From Acinetobacter pollinis (GTDB lineage Bacteria; Pseudomonadota; Gammaproteobacteria; Pseudomonadales; Moraxellaceae): a stretch of DNA of 64,000 nt. Location: assembly GCF_015627175.1 (NCBI RefSeq), contig NZ_VTDQ01000007.1, positions 32,484 through 96,483 on the forward strand. Reading direction: 5' to 3'. This document shows, piece after piece, positions 23,701 to 32,156 of the stretch. The translations under genes and the position numbers were made by a program. Under the pieces are notes generated by a model. That model worked only from the letters and a program-made list of their open reading frames with translations. It ran no database searches and was not told where the DNA came from. Position 1 is the stretch's first letter. Every line of letters starts with the position of its first letter.

Positions 23701-23816
23701 GAAATCAGTTCTTATCAACTTAAAACATGAATAGTAGCAAATTTATTGCTTCTTGGCTGTAATTGAACCGTGCTTCATGCTATTTTTGCCATCTCTCAAC
23801 TGGTTTTTATATGTGA

Positions 23817-24875
23817 ATGGCTCTTATCCGTAAACGTCGTTTGACAGAGCAACAAAAGCGTCGAATTCAGAAACAACATCAATCACGTCAAGATGAAATC
23901 GATACATCCAACGACCTCGAAGGTCTGGTTGTACAGCACTATGGTAGACAACTTGAAGTTCAAGCACTCTCTACTCCGCTTAATCATCCCGAAAAACCAA
24001 AGGTAAAGGACAATGAACCAGAACCATTTTGGAAACCGATTGAAATAGGCAGTGTTTGGCGTTGTCATACTCGTACTAACTTAGAACTTCTCGTTACAGG
24101 CGACAGAGTGAAATGGCAAGCAGATCCCAATACGGGATTGGGCATTATTACAGCAATTCATGAGCGTAAGTCCTTACTTACTCGTCCTGACCGTTACCAC
24201 AAGGTTAAGCCTGTTGCAGCCAATATTAGTTTGATCGTTATTGTATTTGCACCACTACCTGAACCTGCACCAATGCTCATTGATCGCTATTTAGTGGCTT
24301 GCCAAGAAGCAGATATTCCAACCCTATTGGTATTGAATAAAGTTGATTTAATTCAAAATGATCATGAAATCTATACACTTGTCGAGGAATATCGACGTTT
24401 AGGTTATGAAATCATGCTTACCCAATCTGATGGTGATTTAACTCCTCTCAGAACACGATTAGATGGTGAAACAGTTGCCTTTGTTGGGCAATCTGGTGTG
24501 GGAAAAAGCTCGTTAATTAATACCATTGTTCCAGATGCTTCCCAGAAGACCAATATCATTTCAGAAAACTCTGCACTTGGACAGCATACAACTACATCAA
24601 CGCGCCTTATTAGCTTTGGAGAAAATGGTGCACTGATTGACTCTCCTGGAATTCGAGAGTTCGGGCTATGGCATTTGACAGAAGATGCAGTACTTCATGG
24701 TTTTCCTGAAATTTTCCCTCTTATTGGATCATGCCAATTTAGAAATTGTACGCATAAAAATGCAAAAAACTGCGCACTTGAAAAAGCGGCAAACACGGGA
24801 GAAATTCTTCCTAGACGTTTAGAAAGTTTTTTACGTTTGTGCGATGAAATTCAAGTCGCAAACCAAAAAACTTAA
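23817..24875 (+). CDS. rsgA: Ribosome small-subunit-dependent GTPase RsgA
   Basis: This circularly permuted GTPase matures the 30S subunit. The 352-residue protein has a basic N-terminus (KRRLTEQQKRRI), an OB-fold, then G motifs in permuted order: G4 NKVD, G1 GQSGVGKSSL, G3 DSPGI. A C-terminal zinc knuckle with the pattern C-x4-C-x-H-x5-C appears in CQFRNCTHKNAKNC. It is divergent from orn. Confidence 0.96.
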   Translation: MALIRKRRLTEQQKRRIQKQHQSRQDEIDTSNDLEGLVVQHYGRQLEVQALSTPLNHPEKPKVKDNEPEPFWKPIEIGSVWRCHTRTNLELLVTGDRVKWQADPNTGLGIITAIHERKSLLTRPDRYHKVKPVAANISLIVIVFAPLPEPAPMLIDRYLVACQEADIPTLLVLNKVDLIQNDHEIYTLVEEYRRLGYEIMLTQSDGDLTPLRTRLDGETVAFVGQSGVGKSSLINTIVPDASQKTNIISENSALGQHTTTSTRLISFGENGALIDSPGIREFGLWHLTEDAVLHGFPEIFPLIGSCQFRNCTHKNAKNCALEKAANTGEILPRRLESFLRLCDEIQVANQKT

Positions 24876-24967
24876 TTTTCTTGGCAATTACCCTTGAACC
24901 ACGCTTTTTGATCACTATTAATATAAGCTATACTCTAGCTCAATTTTTGATGGTAATAAGGTGAATT

Positions 24968-25375
24968 GTGGAACGTTGGTTCGAATTCATGGGGAATCAC
25001 CCCTTTTTATTTGGTCTGCTTGCGGTTCTTATCGTACTGTTTTTCGTAATTGAAGGAAAACGCAATGGCCGCAAAATTTCTCCACAGTCCCTTGGTATTT
25101 TGGTGAAAGCACAAAATGCAATGCTGATTGATTTAAGAGATACCAAAGACTATCGCGAAGGTCATATTAGCGGTAGTCGCAATATTCCATACAGTAGCTT
25201 AAGCAACCACATCGAAGAGTTACAAACTGAGGGAAGACCGTTAGTTTTCATTTGTAACTTAGGTCAAGTTGCAGGTAGCGCAATCGCGCAAGTTAGCTAT
25301 GCAGATAGTTACCGTCTGGATGGTGGAATCTCAAATTGGAAAGCTCAAGGCTTACCATTAATTAAAGCAAAATAA
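24968..25375 (+). CDS. Membrane-anchored rhodanese-like protein (YibN type)
   Basis: The 135-residue protein has an N-terminal membrane helix (about residues 12-29) and a single rhodanese domain with the active-site Cys in FICNLGQVAGSA. Such proteins transfer sulfane sulfur; YibN-type members sit at the inner membrane. The start is GTG, with an AAGGTGA ribosome site just upstream. It leads a string with grxC (18-base gap) and secB, an order conserved in gammaproteobacteria (yibN-grxC-secB). Confidence 0.9.
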   Translation: MERWFEFMGNHPFLFGLLAVLIVLFFVIEGKRNGRKISPQSLGILVKAQNAMLIDLRDTKDYREGHISGSRNIPYSSLSNHIEELQTEGRPLVFICNLGQVAGSAIAQVSYADSYRLDGGISNWKAQGLPLIKAK

Positions 25376-25393
25376 CGTTTAGCGAGAAGCATT

Positions 25394-25648
25394 ATGGCAA
25401 ATGTCGTCATCTACTCTACAACAGTATGTCCTTACTGCGTACGTGCAAAACAACTTTTAGAACGCAAAGGTATTGCATATAAAGAAATTAACCTTTCAAA
25501 CGAAGCGCCTGAAGTACGTGTAGAGCTTATGCAGCGTACCAATCATCGTACAGTTCCACAAATTTTTATTAACGATCAGTTCATTGGTGGATTTGATCAG
25601 CTTTATGCATTAGATCGCGAAAGCAAACTTGATGAGCTGGTTAACTAA
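25394..25648 (+). CDS. grxC: Glutaredoxin 3
   Basis: The 84-residue thioredoxin-fold protein has the dithiol active site CPYC at residues 12-15, the cis-Pro motif TVPQIF and the GGFDQL glutathione-binding turn. It reduces glutathione-mixed disulfides. It lies between the rhodanese and secB genes. Its 3' end forms a perfect 10-bp inverted repeat (25634-25655). Confidence 0.95.
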   Translation: MANVVIYSTTVCPYCVRAKQLLERKGIAYKEINLSNEAPEVRVELMQRTNHRTVPQIFINDQFIGGFDQLYALDRESKLDELVN

Positions 25649-25655
25649 CCAGCTC
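25634..25655 (+). repeat. Perfect inverted repeat at the grxC stop codon
   Basis: GAGCTGGTTA and TAACCAGCTC flank two bases and span the last grxC codons and the stop. There is no U-run, so it is unlikely to be a terminator. It could protect the grxC mRNA 3' end or set the grxC-to-secB ratio. Confidence 0.55.
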
Positions 25656-25677
25656 GATATTAAATAAGGATTTAATA

Positions 25678-26136
25678 ATGACTGAAGAAAAGCAACCACA
25701 ATTGGCTTTGGAACGTCTATATACAAAAGACGTTTCTTTTGAAGTTCCTGGGGCACATGTTTTTACTAAAGAGTGGCAACCTGAGTTAAACATTAACTTA
25801 TCTTCAAATGCAGATAAAGTTGATGCAACACACTTTGAAGTTGCACTAAAAGTAATTGTAGAAGCGAAAAATGCGGGTGAAACTGCGTTTATCGTTGATG
25901 TAACACAAGCAGGTGTTTTCCTTGTAGATGGTATTGAAGAAGACCGCCTACCTTATATATTAGGTGCATACTGTCCAAATATTTTATTCCCTTTCCTACG
26001 TGAAGCTGTAAATGATTTAGTCACAAAAGGAAGCTTCCCTCAGTTATTGCTCACTCCAATTAACTTTGATGCAGAATTTGAAGCGAATATGCAACGTGCT
26101 CAAATGGAAGCAGCTGAAGCTGAAGGCAAAGCATAA
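25678..26136 (+). CDS. secB: Protein-export chaperone SecB
   Basis: SecB is the tetrameric chaperone that keeps preproteins unfolded and passes them to SecA. The 152-residue acidic protein has the family core ([21 protein letters not shown] start, [31 protein letters not shown] end). It is the last gene of the rhodanese-grxC-secB string and is followed by a strong terminator. A TAAGGA ribosome site precedes the start. Confidence 0.97.
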   Translation: MTEEKQPQLALERLYTKDVSFEVPGAHVFTKEWQPELNINLSSNADKVDATHFEVALKVIVEAKNAGETAFIVDVTQAGVFLVDGIEEDRLPYILGAYCPNILFPFLREAVNDLVTKGSFPQLLLTPINFDAEFEANMQRAQMEAAEAEGKA

Positions 26137-26145
26137 TTATTTTCT

Positions 26146-26177
26146 AAAGTGAGATAATATCCATTATCTCACTTTTT
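26146..26177 (+). terminator. Intrinsic terminator of secB
   Basis: A 13-bp perfect stem (AAAGTGAGATAAT and its complement) with a 4-base loop is followed by T residues, ten bases after the secB stop. Confidence 0.92.
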
Positions 26178-26318
26178 TATAAAAGCAGATCACTTGGCAT
26201 ATATTGCTGTATTTCTATCTATTATCATTATATTTACATAACAACTAAAATGTAATTCACATATATAATAATTTTTAAGCATAAAATAAAATAATTCTCA
26301 CAAGAACATGATAATAAA

Positions 26319-27680
26319 ATGAATAAAAATATAAATGCATCACATTTTAAAATGTCAAATGCAAACTTATTCACAATATCAGAAAGTATACATAAAAATA
26401 TCTCACCACAAGAAATCATTACTCTTTGCAAAAATACTCTACTTTGTGAGGATATCGTCTTTTTAGAATCCATCAACGGTTCTGAATATTCTTATTATTA
26501 TGATAGTGCTTATGCACTTTCTAAGATAAATGCCATTCAATATATTAAAAACATCCATTTCTTTAAAAAAAATATGCCCTTTTCTTTTTATGTTAAAAAT
26601 AAAGATCGGCCTTTGAATATAGATAATAATTATCTCATTTTAGAAATAGATAATACCCATATATCTCAAAAAATATTTATCTTTATAAAAGGTAATTTTA
26701 TAAAGAGGCATATTGTTTACAATAAGAATTTCTCTGTTTTTATGGGATTATTAAAATTATATTTTGCAAACCGTGCTTATTCTCAAAAAAATATTATTGA
26801 TAATATTAAAGCTGATCCACTTTATAAACAGTTGGCTCAACAGGCACCTGTATTAATTAATATTATTAGTCCAGATTTAAAATTTACTTTATGGAATCAA
26901 GAGTGCGAACGACTTTTAGGTTGGAAACATAGCGAATTACAACAAGCAGATAATCAGTTATTAAGTTTGTTCACTAACTTAACAGACTACAATAAAGTAA
27001 AAAATTACTTTTTAAGTAGACCTGAGAAATCCACACTGACGGAACTTACTCCCATTTGTAAAGATGGCTCTATGCTTACCACATTGTGGACCAGTATTCA
27101 GCTTCCAGATTATTCCTATATTAACATTGGTATCAATGTTACAGAGCAACGTAAATCAGAACAGATACTACAAAAACGTGCAAACACAGATAATCTTACA
27201 CAATGTCTCAATAGAGTCGCTATTTTTGACCAATTAGAAACGTCTTTAAAAACATGTAAAAACTCTCAAATAGGTTTTTGTGTATTTCTTCTAGATATAG
27301 ACCATTTTAAAATCGTGAATGACACATGGGGGCATATGATTGGAGATAAAGCACTCCAACACTTCTGCCATATTTTACAACTCAATAAAAAACAAAAAGT
27401 ACATATAGGACGATTCGGTGGAGAAGAGTTTCTTCTCATTTTGGAAACAAGTTATGAAAATGAAGCAATCGCTTTTGATGAGCAAATTCGGGCTTCTCTT
27501 GCAAGTCACCCATTGTATGAAGGCAAAAATAAAATAGAACTAAACTATAGTGGTGGTTTCGTAATGGTGAAGGATGGTCAATGCTCCAAAAATCTACTTC
27601 TATCAGATGTAGATCACGCTTTATATCATGCAAAAGAACAAGGTCGTGGTCGAACACTTCAGGCACACACCTCATACTAA
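26319..27680 (+). CDS. PAS-GGDEF diguanylate cyclase
   Basis: The 453-residue protein has an unassigned Lys/Asn/Ile-rich N-terminal region (about 1-160), a PAS domain at about 165-280 (containing PDLKFTLWNQECERLLGW) and a C-terminal GGDEF domain (about 285-450) with an intact active site GGEEF at residues 367-371. It should make cyclic-di-GMP from GTP. No RxxD inhibitory site is visible five residues before the active loop. The first 500 bases are much more AT-rich than the GGDEF part, which may point to a domain of different origin. It is soluble, with no clear signal peptide or membrane helix. Confidence 0.9.
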   Translation: MNKNINASHFKMSNANLFTISESIHKNISPQEIITLCKNTLLCEDIVFLESINGSEYSYYYDSAYALSKINAIQYIKNIHFFKKNMPFSFYVKNKDRPLNIDNNYLILEIDNTHISQKIFIFIKGNFIKRHIVYNKNFSVFMGLLKLYFANRAYSQKNIIDNIKADPLYKQLAQQAPVLINIISPDLKFTLWNQECERLLGWKHSELQQADNQLLSLFTNLTDYNKVKNYFLSRPEKSTLTELTPICKDGSMLTTLWTSIQLPDYSYINIGINVTEQRKSEQILQKRANTDNLTQCLNRVAIFDQLETSLKTCKNSQIGFCVFLLDIDHFKIVNDTWGHMIGDKALQHFCHILQLNKKQKVHIGRFGGEEFLLILETSYENEAIAFDEQIRASLASHPLYEGKNKIELNYSGGFVMVKDGQCSKNLLLSDVDHALYHAKEQGRGRTLQAHTSY

Positions 27681-27767
27681 AAACTTAACAATTCTCTGGC
27701 ATAATGAGTGACTAAAGGTCGTTATTATCAAAATATTATTTAAGTATTATTAGAGGCGAAATAGCAC

Positions 27768-29072
27768 ATGGCAAAGTCAGTTAATTCTCCAAGTAAGCGC
27801 TTCTTAAAACTTGCAAGTATGACAGCCAGTATCGCAACAAAAACTGTATCGAACTCTATTCGTAGCTTTACTGCCGATGAGCAGCATAAAGACCAAGCTA
27901 GACATAAACTTTTTCAAGATATCGGAATTCAAATTGCAGATACACTTGGAGAAATGAAAGGTGCTGTCATGAAAGTTGGACAGATTGCCTCTCAATATAA
28001 AGATATTTTTCCTCCAGAAATATCTAAAGCAATTGAAAAACTACAGCGCCAAGCACCACCTATGCCCTTTAATGACATTAAAGTGCAAGTCGAAAAAGAA
28101 CTAAAGCAATCACTCCATGAAGCCTTTTTAGCTTTTGAGGAAACACCTTTTGCTGCCGCTTCCATTGGACAAGTTCATAAAGCACAACTCAAAACGGGTG
28201 AACATGTTGTTGTAAAAATTCAGTATCCTGGTGTAGATGAAGCATGTGAAAGTGACCTAAAGCAAATTCGCTTGGCATTAAAAATGATGGGATTACTGAA
28301 AATTGATAAAAAACTCCAAGATCAAATTTTTAATGAAATTCAGGAAAGTTTAGCCAATGAACTGAACTATGAAATTGAAGCACAAAATTTAGAAATTGCA
28401 CGTTCATTTCATGAAAAGTTAGATCCACAAATTATTATCCCAAAAGTCTTTAAAGACTACTCTACTCGTCATTTATTAACACTGAGTCTTGAGGTCGGGC
28501 ATGATATTTCAACAGCAAGCACATGGAGTCAAGACATTCGAAATACCTTAGGTAGACGCCTTGTAAAAGCAATGGGACAGGAAATCTTTTATCTGAAGCG
28601 TTTTCATTGTGACCCTCACCCAGGTAACTTTGCATTTCGAGAAAATGGCGATGTTCTTGTATATGATTATGGTGGTGTGAAAGTCATTTCTTCTTATGTC
28701 ATTCAGCAATTTAAAGACCTAATTCAAGCTTCTCGTGATGGCAATATTCCTCAATTAGAAACGGCTTTATTTGATTTACAAGCACTCACTGAAAAAGGGA
28801 AATTTCCTTCAAACTTATATCATGAATGGCTTGAAGTCTTGCTAAGACCACTTACCCAAAAATATGACTTTAAAGAAAATTCAGCTCACCATGACAGTGT
28901 GAAACTGGCTAAACAGTCTTTAAAATATTGGGATTTATTTAAACCATCACCCGATACACTTATGATTAATCGAACGATTTCAGGTCACTACTGGAATATG
29001 ATTCATTTACAAGTTAATGACAATTTAAGTGATCTATTTGAAGAAATTATTCCTAATCAACATACGAGCTAG
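27768..29072 (+). CDS. ABC1/AarF-type atypical kinase (ADCK/UbiB superfamily)
   Basis: The 434-residue protein shows the ABC1 hallmarks: KxGQ (Lys69-Gln72), an Ala-rich nucleotide loop (AAASIGQVH), the catalytic Lys150 in VVKIQYPG, and HCDPHPGN at about 280-287. The metal-binding triplet is D300-Y-G instead of the usual DFG. Family members support ubiquinone synthesis or lipid homeostasis. This one lacks the UbiB C-terminal membrane helices and stands alone rather than with ubiE/ubiJ, so I do not call it ubiB. It is preceded by a GAGGCGA ribosome site. Confidence 0.88.
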   Translation: MAKSVNSPSKRFLKLASMTASIATKTVSNSIRSFTADEQHKDQARHKLFQDIGIQIADTLGEMKGAVMKVGQIASQYKDIFPPEISKAIEKLQRQAPPMPFNDIKVQVEKELKQSLHEAFLAFEETPFAAASIGQVHKAQLKTGEHVVVKIQYPGVDEACESDLKQIRLALKMMGLLKIDKKLQDQIFNEIQESLANELNYEIEAQNLEIARSFHEKLDPQIIIPKVFKDYSTRHLLTLSLEVGHDISTASTWSQDIRNTLGRRLVKAMGQEIFYLKRFHCDPHPGNFAFRENGDVLVYDYGGVKVISSYVIQQFKDLIQASRDGNIPQLETALFDLQALTEKGKFPSNLYHEWLEVLLRPLTQKYDFKENSAHHDSVKLAKQSLKYWDLFKPSPDTLMINRTISGHYWNMIHLQVNDNLSDLFEEIIPNQHTS

Positions 29073-29132
29073 TTATTTGTATATGACATCATTTGTTGTA
29101 GGATAAGATTTTTAAATTAAATAGGGCAGAAA

Positions 29133-29468
29133 ATGGCACAGCATCTATTAGCACAATTAAATGCAAATACAATCAAATTTATAGATGTGATTTCTTACAT
29201 TGACCGTCACTATACACATACACCAACAGCTTTCGTGAATGGCGCTCAAAAAAATCAAGCAACAGAAAACCAAGGCAGTGCAAAAGTTCTATCATTTGCA
29301 AAACTGCATAAGTTAAATGAGCAAGATACGCTTCAACTATTCGCAGAGCACTACGCAAAAGTTCAAGCAACCCCCAATGAAGAAGACCACCAAAATATCC
29401 GTCAATTTATAAAAACAGGATGGAAAGGTGTTTCTTTTGATGGAGACGTACTTCAACCTCGCGTATAA
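29133..29468 (+). CDS. HopJ-family protein
   Basis: The 111-residue protein matches the HopJ family in length and pattern: FIDVISYIDRHYTHTPTAFVNG near the start, AKLHKLNEQDTLQLFAEHY in the middle, and NIRQFIKTGWKGVSFDG at the end. The name comes from a Pseudomonas type III effector candidate, but homologues are widespread in bacteria without type III secretion, so an effector role is not implied. There is no signal peptide. It is convergent with crcB across a 15-bp inverted repeat. Confidence 0.85.
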   Translation: MAQHLLAQLNANTIKFIDVISYIDRHYTHTPTAFVNGAQKNQATENQGSAKVLSFAKLHKLNEQDTLQLFAEHYAKVQATPNEEDHQNIRQFIKTGWKGVSFDGDVLQPRV

Positions 29469-29475
29469 AATATCG

Positions 29476-29507
29476 GTTTTCGATATGCTTAAAAGCATAT
29501 CGAAAAC
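29476..29507. repeat. 15-bp perfect inverted repeat between hopJ and crcB
   Basis: GTTTTCGATATGCTT, two bases, then its exact complement. It sits between two convergent genes and probably ends transcription from both sides, although no long U-run follows on either strand. Confidence 0.6.
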
Positions 29508-29516
29508 AATAATTGA

Positions 29517-29897
29517 TTAAGCACCATGCAACCATTGAAATACTGCCATACCTGCCATCGTACACAACAATGCACCAATCACATGAATCGAAATAACCAA
29601 CATAGCAGTAGAGATTCTTCCTTGTTCTAGCAAAGTCACAACCTCTAAGGAAAATGTTGAAAACGTGGTTAGACCACCACAAAATCCCGTAATTACAAAT
29701 AGTTTATAATTTTGACTGAGCTGGCTTTGTGCAAAAAATGCGATTGCAAATCCAATAATGAACCCACCTATCAAATTTACGGCAACTGTTCCCATAGGAA
29801 TAGATGGATGTAGATTGTTCAGTTTCAAACCAACCCACCATCTAGACCATCCCCCTAAAATTGAGCCTAAAGCAATCGCAACTAATGAATAGTACAT
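29517..29897 (-). CDS. crcB: Fluoride-specific ion channel CrcB/Fluc
   Basis: The 126-residue, four-helix membrane protein has the Fluc signatures GGWSRWWVG near the N-terminus and TGFCGGLTTFSTFSLE, which carries the phenylalanine box and the central sodium site. It forms an antiparallel dimer that exports fluoride. A GGAAGAG ribosome site precedes the ATG. A fluoride riboswitch and its own promoter lie directly upstream, which independently supports the function. Confidence 0.95.
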   Translation of the reverse strand: MYYSLVAIALGSILGGWSRWWVGLKLNNLHPSIPMGTVAVNLIGGFIIGFAIAFFAQSQLSQNYKLFVITGFCGGLTTFSTFSLEVVTLLEQGRISTAMLVISIHVIGALLCTMAGMAVFQWLHGA

Positions 29898-29942
29898 ATA
29901 CTCTTCCTATTTTTTATCTTCTATTTAAGCAGAGTACGCATA

Positions 29943-30033
29943 TACCTACGCCCCTGCTATCATCATCAAGGTTACGTAGGCATCATTAGCCATTATTGGC
30001 GGTTTTTAAAAGGAAGATACCATTTCCTCTATC
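29943..30033 (-). ncRNA. Fluoride riboswitch (crcB motif) in the crcB leader
   Basis: Read on the minus strand, the RNA has a P1 hairpin AGGA-aAUGGUAUc-UUCCU, then AACCGCC-AAUAAU-GGCUAAUGAUGCCUAC. This is the crcB-motif order: stem, AUGG loop, AAC-GCC/GGCU stem, then AUGA(U/C)-x-CCUAC. The loop GGUAUC can pair with the downstream GAUGCC to form the pseudoknot. Following it, CUACG (in the aptamer 3' end, 29975-29980) can instead pair with a second copy of complementary sequence at 29945-29950 (CGUAGG), a plausible expression platform. It lies between a promoter and crcB. Confidence 0.9.
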
Positions 30034-30043
30034 TCAAATGACT

Positions 30044-30072
30044 ATATAAAGGTAATTGAAGGAAAATTTCAA
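30044..30072 (-). promoter_or_regulatory. Candidate promoter of riboswitch-crcB
   Basis: The -35 TTGAAA (30067-30072) and -10 TTATAT (30044-30049) are 17 bases apart on the minus strand and overlap the stop codon of the upstream flavoprotein gene. The riboswitch begins about 10 bases downstream, so crcB can be expressed on its own. Confidence 0.6.
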
Positions 30073-31262
30073 TTATTTTTGCATAAAAATAAATGAGCAC
30101 CTTCTCCTGCGATCCTTCCAGTCGCAAAACATGCTGTAAGTAAGTAACCACCTGTTGGCGCATCCCAATCAAGCATCTCACCACAACAAAAAATACCTGA
30201 TTGTGAGTTTAACTCTAGCATTGGTGACAATACATTTTCTTTCACCCCACCTGCACAGCTAATGGCTTCTTCTATCGGTCGGAACCCTTCAATAGAGATA
30301 CATAAATTTTTTATTTGAGATGCCATTTTTTCAGGTTGTTGCCATAACTCTTTTTCAACAATCTCACGCAAGAGTGCAATTTTCACTTGGTCTAAACCAG
30401 CTTTTCGCCAAATATTTGATAAAGATTGTTTTTTTGTGTGGTTCAGTTTACGAACAAGTTCATCTTCTGAAAGATGAGGCAGTAAATCTAAAAACAATAC
30501 TTTAGAAGTACGTAATGTACGATTAAGACGATAAATCACACCACTTTCAAAGCCGTAATGTGTAATCACAATATCACCATCGACTTTATGCTGAGATGAT
30601 GTCCACGCCTGAATACGTTTTAATGGCTGACCAAAAATAGGTTTCATATACTTCGACCAAGAAAACTCAACCCCGACGTTACTGGCAACAAAGGGTTGAA
30701 GCTCATGTTGCTGTAACCATGTTTGCCACTGTCCATCACTACCAAGTTTTGGCCAAGATACAGCACCACATGCCAAAACAACTGCATCAAATAATTTCTC
30801 AGACTCAATAGGTTGGTTTAGCGATGTATCAATATAAGTAAGTTTTTTTTGTTCGATACCTGTACATTTATGCCGATAATGAAACTGAACACCTGTATTA
30901 CTTAATCTTTTCAACCATGCACGCAATAACGGCGCAGCCTTCATTTCTAATGGGAAAATACGCCCTGAACTTCCCACATAAGAGGTTACACCTAAATCAT
31001 CCATCCATGCACGTATCCACTGTGCATCAAACTGAGTAATCCATGGTTTCAACCACTCGACTTGATCATAACGGTGAATAAATTGTGAAAGTTCTTCTGC
31101 ATGAGAAATATTTAAACCCGTCTTACCTGCCATTAAAAATTTTCTTGCAGCCGAAGGCATTTGCTCAAATACATGAATGTCGTAGTTATATTGACTTAAA
31201 ACTTCTGCTGCCATTAAACCAGCAGGCCCTGCACCTACAATTGCAACAGACTTTTTACTCAT
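30069..31262 (-). CDS. HI0933/YhiN-family FAD-dependent oxidoreductase
   Basis: The 397-residue flavoprotein begins with a Rossmann motif VAIVGAGPAGLMAAEVL. It has the family motifs KTGLNISH near residue 70 and a C-terminal CAGGVKE...GGYLLTACFATGR FAD-closing motif. Members of this family (including the PP_4765 subgroup) have no established substrate; they resemble BaiN-type flavoproteins. The gene overlaps the upstream TrmB-like gene by 4 bases, so the pair is co-translated. Confidence 0.85.
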   Translation of the reverse strand: MSKKSVAIVGAGPAGLMAAEVLSQYNYDIHVFEQMPSAARKFLMAGKTGLNISHAEELSQFIHRYDQVEWLKPWITQFDAQWIRAWMDDLGVTSYVGSSGRIFPLEMKAAPLLRAWLKRLSNTGVQFHYRHKCTGIEQKKLTYIDTSLNQPIESEKLFDAVVLACGAVSWPKLGSDGQWQTWLQQHELQPFVASNVGVEFSWSKYMKPIFGQPLKRIQAWTSSQHKVDGDIVITHYGFESGVIYRLNRTLRTSKVLFLDLLPHLSEDELVRKLNHTKKQSLSNIWRKAGLDQVKIALLREIVEKELWQQPEKMASQIKNLCISIEGFRPIEEAISCAGGVKENVLSPMLELNSQSGIFCCGEMLDWDAPTGGYLLTACFATGRIAGEGAHLFLCKNN

Positions 31263-31888
31263 ACATGATCCCGACCATTTAAAGGCTCAAACTCATCAAA
31301 CCGCGTTTTATAACCTTGTGGCTTACGAATAATGAGTTGCTGACACAGTTCACCACGTTGTAAGTATTTCACTTCGAAATGTGTTCTTGCAGAATCACTT
31401 GGAATAATTTGCTTTTCATATGGCAGTTGCCATAACTCTTTTAACTGTTGCTCTGCTTCTTCAATATAACTTTCAATATTACTTGCAAGTGTAACTGTGC
31501 CTTCATCTGCTAAACGAGAGAGTAAAAGCTCAAAAAATGGCATGTTTAACCAACGCTGTGCAGAATTATGAGGCTCTGGGTTTGGGTAAAGTAAGAAAAA
31601 CTGCGTCACTTGCTTAGGATAAAGCGCATGTGTAATCCATGGTAATGCATCTGCATGAATATCAATTAGGTTGTTTTTTGGCTGTAACTGTGCCTGTTTA
31701 TGCATTGCATCGAATTTTTCACGAGTACGTTCAATGGCATAAAGGATCTGTGTTGGATGCAACGTACAAAATTGTAACGCATGCTTCCCCTTTCCCGCTC
31801 CAATTTCTACCACAATCGGTTTATTTTCAATAGGTTGGAAATCACGAGGGGCAACCATCCGCTGTGCCTGAAATTGACGAATTTGCAT
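31259..31888 (-). CDS. TrmB-like SAM-dependent methyltransferase (divergent)
   Basis: The 209-residue protein has the class I SAM motif [16 protein letters not shown] and a layout like TrmB (tRNA m7G46 methyltransferase). However, the TrmB catalytic PDPWPKxRH segment is replaced by [13 protein letters not shown]. That suggests a paralogue with altered or different RNA substrate. It is translationally coupled to the HI0933-type flavoprotein gene. I do not assign the trmB symbol for this reason. Confidence 0.75.
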   Translation of the reverse strand: MQIRQFQAQRMVAPRDFQPIENKPIVVEIGAGKGKHALQFCTLHPTQILYAIERTREKFDAMHKQAQLQPKNNLIDIHADALPWITHALYPKQVTQFFLLYPNPEPHNSAQRWLNMPFFELLLSRLADEGTVTLASNIESYIEEAEQQLKELWQLPYEKQIIPSDSARTHFEVKYLQRGELCQQLIIRKPQGYKTRFDEFEPLNGRDHV

Positions 31889-31975
31889 AATCAGATCAAA
31901 CTAGTAAAAATTGACATAAGTCTAACAAGCGGAAGACTTATTGCCTACTTTTACTCTCATATTTGGATATTTTTT

Positions 31976-32155
31976 ATGACACGCTATATTCCATGTCCAC
32001 GTTGTGGTGAGCCTGCAAAATGGCAAGAGAATGCATTTCGTCCATTTTGCTCAGAACGTTGCAAAATGATTGATTTGGGTGCATGGGCAAATGAAAGTTA
32101 TCGTTTACCCACACAGGATGCACCACAGTCAGAATTGTCAAGAGAAGATGACTAA
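31976..32155 (+). CDS. yacG: DNA gyrase inhibitor YacG
   Basis: This 59-residue zinc protein has the YacG four-cysteine site CPRC...CSERC and the following [15 protein letters not shown]. YacG binds GyrB and inhibits gyrase. The frame runs upstream, but the start MTRYIPCP fits the family length. It is convergent with the MBL hydrolase gene, with only one base between stops. Confidence 0.92.
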   Translation: MTRYIPCPRCGEPAKWQENAFRPFCSERCKMIDLGAWANESYRLPTQDAPQSELSREDD

Positions 32156-32156
32156 C

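Noticed and set aside
26234..26476. 80-codon minus-strand frame at the 5' end of the diguanylate cyclase gene
   Set aside because: It is a low-complexity hydrophobic frame created by AT-rich DNA opposite a real gene, without ribosome site.
29133..29468. Type III effector role for the HopJ-family protein
   Set aside because: There are no secretion genes or effector-type N-terminus in the window, and the family is common in bacteria without type III secretion.
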